A stretch of DNA of 64,000 nucleotides. It comes from Eulemur rufifrons (taxonomy: Eukaryota; Chordata; Mammalia; Primates; Lemuridae). The position numbers were made by a program, and so were the translations under genes. The stretch covers positions 121,271,501 to 121,335,500 of the forward strand of contig NC_090989.1 of assembly GCF_041146395.1 (NCBI RefSeq), in the 5' to 3' direction. This document shows positions 53,471 to 64,000 of this stretch, piece after piece; position 1 is the first letter of the stretch, and each line of letters opens with the position of its first letter. The notes under the pieces were generated by a model. The model ran no database searches. It was given only the letters and a program-made list of their open reading frames with translations, and had not been told where the DNA came from.

Positions 53471-54185
53471 TTTATATTGGCCCCCATTCCTATTGATATG
53501 ACCAATAGTTTTGAGTTTTCACAGTTTCCTATAAATAAATAAACAAACAGGGTGAAGGAAACAGGGAAGAAAGCTAAACTCTGAATGACCCTTGTTTTAT
53601 AGGTGCTTATTTTTTTAGGAATTATGCTAATGTTTTACACATGATAAATCAAATCAAAATGAAAAAAAAGCAGTACTGAAAAATTGGAAACAAAACAAAA
53701 TAAATCAACTATCAACTAGATATCAAGTTGACAGACTAACCATACAATAAATTATTTCATATGCCTTCAAATACAATAATTTCACTGTACAAAGCCCTGA
53801 AGGCATATGTACTAAGGATAAAAAAGACTGAAAAGAAATCCTAAGCTCTATTTAGGAATCATATTGGCAATAACAAAATTGGTATTGTTAATTTGAAATC
53901 ATTATATATAAGAAAAAAGTAATTATATTAATGGCAATTAGGTACCAACATTTTCAGTAAAAGAGAAAAAGATACAAATATAAAATCAAATGTTAAAAAA
54001 AAAACTATAAAATGAAGCTTAAATTGGAAGCAGTGTGAACTCTCTATTTTCTCTTTTAAAAAAGTGCATTTCCTAACTCTGACCATTGTAAATCCTAGGA
54101 CCACTAACCAACCTAGGAGCAAGAACACCTCTCTTACCCAGACTGTGATCTCTAATTACCTCCAACTCAAAGGAACCAGGGCTCA

Positions 54186-54511
<326 letters not shown>

Positions 54512-55174
54512 GAAAGGAAATTATGAAAACTCAAAACTCTTGGTATATCAAACGGAACAAGAGCCAATTTAAAGGGAATCTCACTTGCCAACAATTTGAA
54601 TATATTTGAGTATCAAAAAAAATGACTACAGTATGTTTAAACAGTTTACATATTAATATTAAATATATTAAAGTCTATAAGTTTATGATGATTTTAAAAA
54701 GGCAAAAACACTCCATAGGTTACCTTTGGAGGTTGCTAGGCCACCTACATATTACTGTAGTCTGAAAATAGAGGGAAAGAATTAAAGCAGTTTTCTTGCC
54801 TTTTCTGTACAAAGTGTATTTCAGGGTAGTCAAATAGCTGATAAGAAAGTTCTTCTTCAGCAAAGATTCCCAGCTAATAAATACTAAAGGAATGATAGAA
54901 TTGAAAATCACCACTTCACAATCCCTAATGCAAAAATAGATACAGTCAATACCTAAATCTATGAAAGGATTTCACCATTAAGTGAAAGGTTCTTGGAGAA
55001 TTTTGATGAATGGATTGGGCCAACAACATCTGAACCCACTACAATGCTCAATCTTAACATCACGAAAGGAGAAACAACTCAGACATCACTTGCCACGCTG
55101 ATAATTAATGAAATACTAAGTATATTGCACCACCTATGAAATTTTCTCTCCCCAACCCCACCAAAAAAAAAAAA

Positions 55175-55215
<41 letters not shown>
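55175..55215. repeat. (AT)n(AC)n compound microsatellite
   Basis: A poly(A) run passes into AT and then AC units, in CEP63 intron 1. Confidence 0.95.
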
Positions 55216-55245
55216 TCAAGATTGAATCTGATGAAGCTTCTAGAT

Positions 55246-55446
55246 CTGTGCTACTCAATACAACTTTCTGCAATTACAGAAATATTTTACAAGTGCACTG
55301 TTCAAACAGTAGCCACTAGGCAATCTGTGGCTACTGAGCTTGGAAGGTGGCTACTGCAACCAGGAAACTGAACTTTTAATTTTATTTCATTTTAATTAAT
55401 TTAAATAGCCACAGCTCGTCGGTACCTACTATACTGGACAGCACAA
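55246..55446. mobile_element. Complete 201-bp hAT-type non-autonomous transposon
   Basis: The ends CTGTGCTACTCAATA and TATACTGGACAGCACAA are inverted repeats, flanked by 8-bp target duplications TTCTAGAT (55238-55245) and TTCTAGAC (55447-55454). Confidence 0.75.
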
Positions 55447-57338
55447 TTCTAGACCTAACCACTGGTTTAGAGGACATAAAGGGAACAGAGATACATGTTA
55501 AAGGGAACAGGATATCATGTAATGCAACCAGCTAAATTTACAATGTTTAGGAAAAATAAAAAGGTGAGGGAACTGCTATAGATTATAAAATGTAAAATGT
55601 GCATCATCCAAATGCAACAGGCAGATCCTTGTGGGATTTGGGTTCGAACAAGCTAATTGTGAAAAGATATTTATTTATGGGAGAGTTGAAGAAATCCGAA
55701 CCCCAACTCAATATTGACATTATAGAATTTATATTAATTTGTACAAGTGTAATGATAGTACTATAGTTTTGTAAAACTGAAAAAAACAAACCTAGCTAGG
55801 GGTGGGGAGGGAACCTAAAGGAACATAAAAATCAGAAATTCAATTCCTGAAAACTTATATTAATAATATCAATGTTAGCTTTAGCTGAATTTCAAGTCAA
55901 GTCGACATTTTTTAAAAGTAGAAACCTATGTGGAGTGGCCTACTGATGCTGCCACCATCCACAACATAAATGAGGACAGGAAGGACTATGCAAAGGTTTC
56001 CTACCTCTTAACTGGTGGAAATGGCATCAGTACAATTCACATATTCAAGTTTTACAAATAATTTTTAGACTTTAATATATATACATTTTAGAGGGCAGTG
56101 TGCCTGAATGTTTATAAATCTCTAAACCTTTTTAGTTTCAGGGGCTTTTTTACTATACTGCTCACTGATAATGATACTAGTCAAAAGATAAAGAGCTTAG
56201 GATAAAAATTAAAGATGGCACTGCATTACAAATAAAATTATATACACTACTACCTCATTAAGCTACAGCTATTAAGTAGAAAAGTAAATATTTGAAGGTA
56301 GTGTATAGCCAATGATCCTTATGATTTCCTCTTCATATAAAATAAAAAATGCAAGCATGTGAGGAACTGTATAAATACAAGGCATCTACCCTAACATACT
56401 GCTTTATTAAAGGAATATTTTTTTTTTAAATCGGTTTAAATTGGTTTAAGGAGTCGGGTATAAAGCTCAAGGAAACTGCTTTGTGCAAGTGTACTGCACT
56501 GCAACTGTAAATGAAGACTAATCTCTGACATCAGACTCAACTTTCCTGATGATGTAAGAAAAACCGTATTATGTGCCTAGATGAACTGTCTGTCTTCAAG
56601 TATCTTCATAAGTAAAGTGTTCTTAAGAAATTATCCTTTTTAAATCTTCTATCATTTATTTCCATCGCTGATTTGTGTGCATCAGTTCAGAGTTCCCCAA
56701 TTTCAGTCCTTCACGATTTTTGCCACATTTCCGTTCCTCCCGTACTAATGTTAACATTTAAACCAACTCATTCTTTTAAAAGTTGTTAACCTTAATTAAC
56801 TTCCCACCATAAAAAGAGCCGGTATCATCGGCCATAAATGAAATATGCCGCAACGATGCTAGAAAGCGCTAGCTAGATACAGCAGCCCAGGCAGGGAGGT
56901 TGTGCCGGGGGTCCCTCCACTGAGCAGGGGGACTGGCCCGCAGGTTGGCTGCGCGGGGGAAGACGACACCTCGGGAGCAGCTCGCCCACCCCGCCACCCT
57001 CCCAAGCGCCCTCCCGCCAGCCTGGGCTCCGAGGGAGGGCTGACCACCTGGCAGGGCCGAACGGCGCCCGGGGCGGGGCCATGCCTGCCTCCGCCGATCT
57101 GCAGGGCGTGGGTGGCGAGGCCGAGGGGCGGCGCGCCCGAGCGGACGCAAGCTGGCGGGGACGGGCCTGGTGCCCTGCAGGCTGCCCCGGGAACCAGCCG
57201 TAGGCCATGCGGCCACGAGGCCAGCGGCACCACGGCAGCCAGGGCCGCCTCCGGAACAGACGCGCCCGCCCCTGGCCCGTCCGAGTGCACAGCAGTTACA
57301 AGACCGCCGCGAGCGCGCCCGAGCCTTCCCGCCGTTAC

Positions 57339-57430
57339 CTCGGGCCCGCGCTGCGCACGCGCGTCACCGCCAACCATACGCCCTGCCTCTATCGTCGGCA
57401 CGCCGGTCCCGCCCACCGCCCCCTCGCTTT
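57339..57430 (-). other. CEP63: CEP63 exon 1, 5' untranslated (transcription start not determined)
   Basis: Read on the minus strand, a good donor (CCCGAG|GTAACG) lies at 57339/57338 inside the CpG island and opposite the ANAPC13 first exon. The next clear minus-strand exon is the start-codon exon at 48923. The exon's 5' limit is a guess, since no TATA box marks the start, as is usual for island promoters. Further untranslated exons within the 8.4-kb intron cannot be excluded. Confidence 0.5.
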
Positions 57431-57489
57431 TATTGAAACACGGTCTTCTCCTCCGCGCCGGCGAATGAGCTCACCCACATCCGGGATCT

Positions 57490-57565
57490 GAGAGAGGAGC
57501 GTGCGGGTCACGTGGTGCCGAGGGCGCGGTGGGAGGAAGCCGGTGCCGCGGTGGGCCGGGCGCGG
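57490..57565 (+). other. ANAPC13: ANAPC13 exon 1, 5' untranslated (start approximate)
   Basis: The only strong plus-strand donor at the right edge of the island is GCGCGG|GTAAGG at 57565/57566. The next plus-strand exon with ANAPC13 coding is at 60444. No ATG in this stretch starts a useful frame, in keeping with a leader exon. Confidence 0.5.
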
Positions 57566-60052
57566 GTAAGGGTTTCTAGCGCCCCCGGTCTAGGTCTTGC
57601 GGGCTGGGAACGCCTTCGTTCCTCAGTGTCGGACTTGCTCCTGCTTTTGGCCTAGGCCGAGGCCCTCACTTCACGCTCGTAATCCTCTCCCTTACTGCAT
57701 GCTGTGTTGGGTGGAAAGGAACTTGCATGGCGCTCTTAGACCCCCCCCTTCACTTCCACATTTGGTATATCCTGCCTGAGGCCGGAAGCCGCACCTGGGG
57801 GATTACGTGACACACTGCCACGAATGGTGGTGGCCTGCGAGGGTCATTTCTAGCAAGGGAAAAGGCTTTCTCTCCTTGATCATATAAATCACATGTTTAC
57901 AAAGCTGTAAAATACGGAGATGGATAAAACGTGCTCCTGTGCGGAGGAACGCAGGCACTGCGTGTCTGGACGGTGTGACAAGCTCCTCAGTTGGTGCCAT
58001 GCGCTGCGCCCAGGGAACTGCGGGACCGGGGGATGGAGGGTGGGTACCTGTACCGCGCTCAGCCTGGGGTTAGAGGGGGCCTCCTGCGGAAGGCGATCAG
58101 GGAGCTAAGATTTGTAGACCGATTGTGGGTTCGCCAGGGAAAACAAAGAGCATTCCAGGCATTGGTACTATCGCATGTATAAGGAAAGTTTCTGCAGGAG
58201 ACTGGTAGTGGTCATAGTGTGTGGCGAGTGCTTGGGACAGTGGCCGTGTCCTGCGCACTTACTGTCTTGATGAAGGCACCTTGGCGCTTAACCCTGGAAA
58301 TGGGATGTTGACCTCGCAGAGCTGATACCCGTGTTGTTTGAAAGACTTTAGTGATGAGGAAAAGGGGCTTTTAAGTGCAAAGACTGGAAAGTGAGAAAGG
58401 GTTGGAGGTGTTTGGAAGAGGGACATGTGAAAAAGATTGAGGCCAAGTTGTGGAAAGATCTGTTAAGGAATCACTGGTACACAATTTATACATAACGGTT
58501 ACAGACAATAATACCTCAGTAGTCGGTCACAAAGCTGACCTAACTTGTTTAGTGGATCAAATTAGGACAAAAAGCAAGCGTTCAAGGACAGAAGCCCAGC
58601 TGAAGCTGGAGTGATTTGGGAAAACTTTATAGAACGGTGGAATCTGCATAGGCTTTGGAAAATCAGCAGGTTTGGATCAGAGAGAAGTGAGAAGGGTATC
58701 CTAAGGGACAGAGCAGCAAAGACAAAGGAGTGGCAACAGGAAAGAGGAGAGCTCTTGTAGGGCAGGGACTTCAAAAGTATAACTGGAACTGAGGATTTTC
58801 CTAAAGACAAGATCCTTCAACTTGAGTTATCCACTGTGTAGTACTGCATTCATTCTTGAGTGAAACATTAAGACTTCACCTGGTTCACTGGTGACAGAAG
58901 TAGCTGGGCACCTTTTGCTTCAATTTTGCCTGAAATTTATCATGGGGCTAAAAACCCTTCCCCACCCCAATCTGGGAATCTCTAATACCCAGGTATTAGA
59001 GATATTTTACAGTTTTACTACTGGGGACAAACATAGGCCTGTATAACATAGTTGAGTTTCACCCCTCAAAAATTGTTTCTTGTGTGAGACTCCAAAGTCT
59101 CAGAAACTGGGAGTGACTGAGAGTGCCTTTGGTGCCAGTTGCTTCCAGGCCTTCAGATAGTAGGGTGATGCCTACAATGAGGAAACAGGACCTAAACCTG
59201 GAAACAGGGAATCCAAAGGTATCCTCCAAGCTGGCCAGCCTTTTAGCTTAGATTACAGTGTTCAGGAGAAAAATGGGTAATCCGCTATAGTCAAAGAGCT
59301 AAGTAAGCATCTTGACCACTTGGGCCAGGCATTGAAGGGAATGTAGCATTAATACTTAAGCAGGGGAAGGGACCCCAAAGGAAAGTAGAAACTGGAGCAA
59401 TACAGGGCTCTGCCACTGTTGTTCACCTGGAGATGCTTTTTTCAGAGCTCAGCCTGGGTGCTATTTTAAGAAAGGAAGCAGTTTCCTTTACAAGCTCAAC
59501 TTCTGACATGGTTCTTGCCTTGAGGATTTGTGTCAGGCCTGTAGCTGGTCACTTTGCACACAGTCTAGTTCATTGTTATCCCAGTATATTCATTTAGCTC
59601 CTCCCGCCTAAGAATGCTGAGTTTCAAACCAAAGCAGGTAGAAACTTTTATAAAATTGGCACAGGCAAGTCTAGAGGAGCTGGAGAGGAGACTTAGGAAA
59701 CAGTTACTAGTCAGGGACTCATCAAAGGCATCATGAACAGGGAAAGGTGAATGGGCAAGCTGGGAGAGAAAAGCTACATTTAGATGCAATGTGTTTGAGG
59801 CCTCATTTAGGAATATGTTGCCGTCTTGTCACACTCTGGCACTGGTCTGACACTGGGCTATGTCTGTCTAATGTACAGTATAAAGCATTTACCAGCGGGT
59901 GGAGGGGGAGGAACTGTGGTCTTATAAGTTGTCACCTGACTCATGTGAGAAAATGAGCTTTTCCCAGGGTGATGTTGTGCCAAAACATGACTCCAGGCTG
60001 AAAAGTCTGGGAAATCCTAATACTGGATGACACCATCTCAGTCTTCACATTT
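57566..60052 (+). other. ANAPC13: ANAPC13 intron 1 (5' part)
   Basis: GC-rich at the start, then mixed sequence. A/G-rich phrases near 58370-58800 may be a diverged old dispersed repeat. No other exon is recognised. Confidence 0.5.
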
Positions 60053-60065
60053 AAGAAATAACCTC

Positions 60066-60383
60066 GGCCGGGCGCGGTGGCTCACGCCTGTAATCCTAGC
60101 ACTCTGGGAGGCCGAGGCGGGTGGATCGCTCAAGGTCAGGAGTTCGAGACCAGCCTGAGCGAGACCCCGTCTCTACTAAAAATAGAAAGACATTATATGG
60201 ACACCTAAAAATCTATATAGAAAAAAAATTAGCCGGGCATAGTGGCGCATGCCTGTAGTCCCAGCTACTCGGGAGGCTGAGGCAGTAGGATCGCTTAAGC
60301 CCAGGAGTTTGAGGTTGCTGTGAGCTAAGCTGACGCCACGGCACTCACTCTAGCCTGGGCAACAAAGTGAGACTCTGTCTCAA

Positions 60384-60418
<35 letters not shown>
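60066..60418 (+). mobile_element. Strepsirrhine-type Alu next to the ANAPC13 acceptor
   Basis: Full-length with the strepsirrhine linker and right arm and a tail of about 38 A. Target duplications AAGAAATAACCTC are at 60053-60065 and 60419-60431. The right copy ends 12 bases before the exon at 60444. Confidence 0.95.
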
Positions 60419-60422
<4 letters not shown>

Positions 60423-60443
60423 AATAACCTCTTTGGTTTACAG

Positions 60444-60569
60444 ATCTGACAAAATCAAAGCTGCAGGAAAATGGACAGTGAGGTACAGAGAGATGGAAGG
60501 ATCTTGGATTTGATTGACGATGCTTGGCGAGAAGACAAGCTGCCTTACGAGGATGTTGCGATACCACTG
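60444..60569 (+). CDS. ANAPC13: ANAPC13 exon 2: start codon and residues 1-33 (partial gene)
   Basis: The acceptor is CTTTGGTTTACAG| at 60443. ATG is at 60471 with A at -3 and G at +4. The donor is CTG|GTAGGT at 60569/60570. The 33 codons read MDSEVQRDGRILDLIDDAWR and on to LPYEDVAIPL, identical by memory to the N-terminal half of human ANAPC13 (74 residues), a small subunit of the anaphase-promoting complex that steadies its TPR lobe. The exon ends in phase 0. The rest of the protein is not found before 64000 and must lie to the right. A young Alu ends about two dozen bases before this exon, and its target-site copy 12 bases before it. Confidence 0.93.
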
Positions 60570-61417
60570 GTAGGTTATCATTTAAGCTGAGGATGATGGG
60601 TTAAAGGTATCATCTGGCTGTACCTAGTGGAGGTGGAATATCAATGGAAGATTAGTAGGGCAAAGAAATGAAAGCTATGGAGTTCTCTAACTCCAGAAGC
60701 CTCTGGAGAGCACCTAGCCCAACTTTTTATTTGAAGAGAAATGTGGTTCAGAAATATGACCAGCTCAGTTAGGGGTCACTCCAGGACTGGAGCCCAGAGT
60801 TTCTGAGCCATGTTCTGTCCATCACACCAAAGCCAGAAATAAATCAAAAAATGAGAATTTAGTGTGTAAGATAAGGAGCAGCAGCATAAATGCTGTTTCT
60901 TACTTCCCGGCCTATGGCTTCTCAGTCTGTTGACATTTTTAGAAACTCACATTCTTAGAACACACACCTATCCTAGGTTCCCTGGAAAATATTCAGAAGA
61001 CACCTGACTTTTTCTCTTTTGCATTTAGGCCAACAGGCTCCTAGAATATTCTTTTCTTCCCTAATCTCTGGAAAACTCCTCTGCAAGGACTATTTTAAAC
61101 CTCATGTTATAAGTGATCCAAAAGTTTTGCTTCTGTAAATAAGTGTTCATTAAAAATCCTATTTATGTCATAGCGGCCTACCAAAGGAGAACGGGGCCTG
61201 GGAACTGTTTTTCTTTAAAGCATTCCAGCTGACCTGAGGAGAGTGGTTAATAAAATATAATTTTCAGGTAAGTTGTCCAGTGCTGCTGTTTAGAGCAGCA
61301 TTTAAAAATAAGAGTAATGTGTTCAATTAATAATATACATATCAAAGAACAAATCACAGCTTAGTTCAAGTTTAGGAATATAGTCAAAAGAAAGAGCATA
61401 ATGGGAATCATAACTGC

Positions 61418-61600
61418 CATTTATTGAATACCAGTTTATGCCAGGGACTGAGGCTGAAGATATACATTATCTCTAATCTTTAAAACAACCCCGCAAGGAA
61501 GGTGGTATTATCCCCATTTTATAGGAAAGGAATAAGATCAGAAAAGGGAACTTGCCCAAAGTCTGGTCGCTGTTAAGTTGGACTTTATACCTAGGTCTGT
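61418..61600 (+). repeat. MIR SINE
   Basis: GCCATTTATTGAATACCAGT through TTATCCCCATTTTATAGGAA to CTTGCCCAAAGTCTGG. Confidence 0.75.
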
Positions 61601-61779
61601 GAAGCTCCAAATCCTGTCTTGTGAGCTTTGTTGATTCATTCACTTGACAAGCATTTTTTTTGAAACCTGTGTGCCATCTGAACACAAGATATGGTTCCTG
61701 CCCCTGGGGGACCTAGAGAGGCAACACATATCAATAAATCATTATCATAATAAGTGATCTAAGGGGGGGTAAATAGCCT

Positions 61780-62330
61780 CATCATAAAGGAAGTAGCTGA
61801 TTGGTTGGTGGGCATCAGAAAGGCTTCAGAAAGAACGTAATATTTAAGCTGGGTTGTAAGGAAGGACCAAAAGTTTAGTGGGGGTAGACAAGGTCACTGC
61901 ACCAGAGAGGACAGGTATGTAAAGGCCCAGAGTTTTGAAAGGCTTTGGGAGACAGTGAGAGAGTTGGTGTAGATGGAGAATACATTTATCATCTAATTAG
62001 GCCAAAAAGTTGGACTCAGACCAGATTTTGAGAGAAGTATTTGATGCTACACTTAGACCTCATCCGCAGTAGATCCTGCAATGAGTGATCTTCAGAACAA
62101 GACTGCCATGTTCAGATCTGGCTTTTGGAAAATCAGTTTAGTAGCTTTATTGGAGATGGTCTGACATGGAGAAAGGGAAGTGAGACCAATTAGGAAGCTC
62201 TTACAGGGGTCTAGGCAAGGGAGGAGGGCCTAAATAAAGTCAAGAAAATAGAGGAGACTTGCTAAATTCTGGGGATGTGATGGCATGGATTGGGGACCAT
62301 TTGTGTAGTAGGGGATTAGGGAGAGGGACA
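61780..62330. repeat. Long ancient dispersed repeat, copy C (partial)
   Basis: TTTAAGCTGGGTTGTAAGGA, TGGAAAATCAGTTTAGTAGC and AGGGGTCTAGGCAAGGGAG resemble the 6.5-8.1 and 33.9-36.0 kb blocks. Confidence 0.45.
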
Positions 62331-62419
62331 CTTCTCTGCTGACTTTCAGATGGTGGCCTTGCCCTCTTGCTAATCCATACCTTTTCCTTTGTCTTATAAT
62401 TTTAAGGCAATGTGTATGT

Positions 62420-62890
62420 CAAGTTAGCTTTGCTGCATAACAAATCACCCCAAAGCTTAGTGGCTTAAAACAAAAACTGTTCATTTCATGATTTTGTAGC
62501 TCGGCTGAGAGGGTCTTCTGGTCTGTGCCAGCTCGGCTGATCCCTGCTAGACCTGGCTTGTGTTGTGCATGCAGCCAACAGACTGTCTGGAGGCTGGGTG
62601 ATCTTGGACTGTCTCACATGTCTGGCAGTTAGCAAGCTGTCAGCTGGATAATGGGACAACTAGGCCATGGTCTGCCATGATCCAGCAGGCTAGCCCAGAC
62701 TTCTCAGTCTCATGGTTCCAAGAGCAGCATGAGAAGAAACTGCACCTAGGCCAAGAACTGGCCCACAGGCACCATAACTGCATTCTGTTGGCCAAAGCAA
62801 GTCACATACCCAGTCCAAATCCAAGACTGGGGAAATGGTTTCCACCTTTTGATAGGGGTAGTTGCAAAGAACTACAGCTATTTTTGCAGT
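62420..62890 (+). repeat. Old mammalian interspersed repeat, family uncertain (LTR-like)
   Basis: TAACAAATCACCCCAAAGCT then TAGTGGCTTAAAACAAAAAC at the start and TGGTTTCCACCTTTTGATAG near the end mark a common old repeat, possibly a MaLR-type LTR. The 71-codon frame over it is not a gene. Confidence 0.5.
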
Positions 62891-63457
62891 AAACCATACT
62901 GGATGGTTGTGTTTATGATACTCTTGTTTTCCAGGTATATGTGCAATTTTATGTGTTGGTATTCATTGCAAAAGACAATAGTCACCAAAGGAAAGACATT
63001 ATTTTAAAAAGCATACCACAGATAGGATGAAATTAAGAAAAGTTGCCTGCTTCTGAAAATAATTTATTACCCAAGGACCTGTTTATTCTTTGTCATCTAT
63101 AAGTAATTATTAGGACCAGACTTTCTTCTTTAAGTATATTTTTGCATTTATAATAAATGATAGCTCTTTTCGGTCTGTACAAGGATGTTTGAATCCCAAC
63201 CTTACATTTGTAGAGCAATATGTGTGTAATTCAAATATACTTACACATATTGTGAGTAAATATCATTTAATATACATTGAACATAACTTTAAAGGGGAAA
63301 AACATACTCACAAATTGGAAATTAGAATCCAGTGAGAAATCATAAGTCTGGATATTGAATAACAGTTTGCCAACCCTAAAACAGAATGTAAATTCAGATA
63401 ATAGAAATTTGTCAGTGAACTCTGGTACAAAGCAGAGTTTCTGTAGTAATAAATTTA

Positions 63458-63809
63458 TTTATTTATTTATTTATTTTTTTTTTTTTGAGACAGAGTCTCA
63501 CTTTGTTGCCCAGGCTAGAGTGAGTGCCGTGGCGTCTGCCTAGCTCACAGCAACCTCAAACTGCTGAGCTCAAGGGATCCTCCTGTCTCAGCCTCCCGAG
63601 TAGTTGGGACTACAGGCATGCACCACCATGCCCGGCTAATTTTTTCTATATATATATTTTTAGCTGTCCATATAATTTCTTTCTATTTTTAGTAGAGATG
63701 GGGTCTCACTCTTGCTCAGGCTGGTCTCGAACTCCTGAGCTCAAACGATCCGCCCACCTCGGCCTCCCAGAGTGCTAGGATTACAGGCGTGAGCCACCGC
63801 GCCCGGCCT
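63458..63809 (-). mobile_element. Strepsirrhine-type full-length Alu
   Basis: Antisense copy with an ATTT head, linker and ACCGCGCCCGGCC end. Target duplications TGTAGTAATAAATTT lie at 63442-63456 and 63810-63824. Confidence 0.95.
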
Positions 63810-64000
63810 TGTAGTAATAAATTTAAATTTAAAATATAAGGAAATAATCCCAGATTCTGCACTAAGCATGACCCATGGCTTACCATTTAAGAAAATTGCT
63901 GGTAGGGTGTGATTGGTCATTTGCTGTGTCTTATGTTGCCCTGCTCCACCACAAGGGGGAGGTCTTATCTATTATTAGATGTTAAAATGTAATATGTTAC

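Larger units (their letters stand above)
56860..57600. promoter_or_regulatory. CpG island, bidirectional promoter of CEP63 and ANAPC13
   Basis: About 700 bases of very GC- and CpG-rich sequence stand out against AT-rich flanks. The first-exon donors of the two genes face outward at 57339 (minus) and 57565 (plus), 226 bases apart. Visible motifs include a palindromic NRF1-type site TGCGCACGCGCG (57352-57363), GC boxes (GGGGCGGGGCC near 57070), an E-box TCACGTGG (near 57508) and ETS-like CCGGAA cores. No TATA box is evident. Long open frames here on both strands are a by-product of GC content, not genes. Confidence 0.85.

Noticed and set aside
56859..57491. Open frames of 88-188 codons on both strands in the CpG island
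   Set aside because: They overlap each other in all frames, are Pro/Arg/Gly/Ala-rich as expected from high GC, and sit on the promoter and first exons of CEP63 and ANAPC13.
63940..63962. A second CTCF-like motif (CCACCACAAGGGGGAGG)
   Set aside because: It mismatches the core at two positions, including the final C, so it is too weak to list.
60570..64000. The second coding exon of ANAPC13
   Set aside because: I searched by eye for a frame starting NELPEP-like after an acceptor and found none before the window ends.

Overview
The window is nuclear DNA of a primate, most likely a strepsirrhine (lemur or galago group). Five near full-length Alu elements carry the linker and right-arm sequence I associate with that group (right arm containing CTAGGCTGACGCCACGG), and several L1 3' tails have the matching lemur-type ending. 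Genes have short exons, GT-AG introns and dense interspersed repeats. There is no bacterial-type gene content, and almost all open frames in the window are chance or lie in repeats.

Two genes are present, head to head across a CpG island at about 56.86-57.60 kb. On the minus strand, CEP63 runs from the island down to about 9 kb. All 14 coding exons can be read, every junction is GT-AG and in phase, and together they encode 703 residues, the length I remember for the human protein. On the plus strand, ANAPC13 begins in the same island. Its start-codon exon (60444-60569, 33 codons) is present, and the remaining coding exon or exons lie beyond the right edge. The order matches human 3q22 (ANAPC13, CEP63, KY, EPHB1) in reverse; KY is not reached.

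Layout: 1-9 kb is intergenic sequence downstream of CEP63, with an L1 fragment, MIRs, a TIR element with intact 8-bp target duplications and an old long dispersed repeat. 9.1-57.4 kb is CEP63. Its introns hold Alus, old L1 fragments, an internally deleted L1 (45.9-48.8 kb), two tandem L1 tails (24.0-24.35 kb), a solo LTR with an exact 4-bp target duplication (30.6-31.2 kb) and small DNA transposons. 57.3-57.6 kb is the shared promoter. 57.6-64 kb is ANAPC13 intron sequence around one exon.

CEP63 is a centrosomal coiled-coil scaffold needed for centriole duplication, and ANAPC13 is a small subunit of the anaphase-promoting complex. Both act in the cell-division cycle and probably share promoter control. 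I see no previously undescribed system. The points most worth checking are an Alu whose target-site copy ends 12 bases before the ANAPC13 exon, a tandem duplication across a CEP63 splice acceptor, two competing donors at CEP63 exon 11, exon phases that predict the known short CEP63 isoforms, and a consensus CTCF site in CEP63 intron 1.
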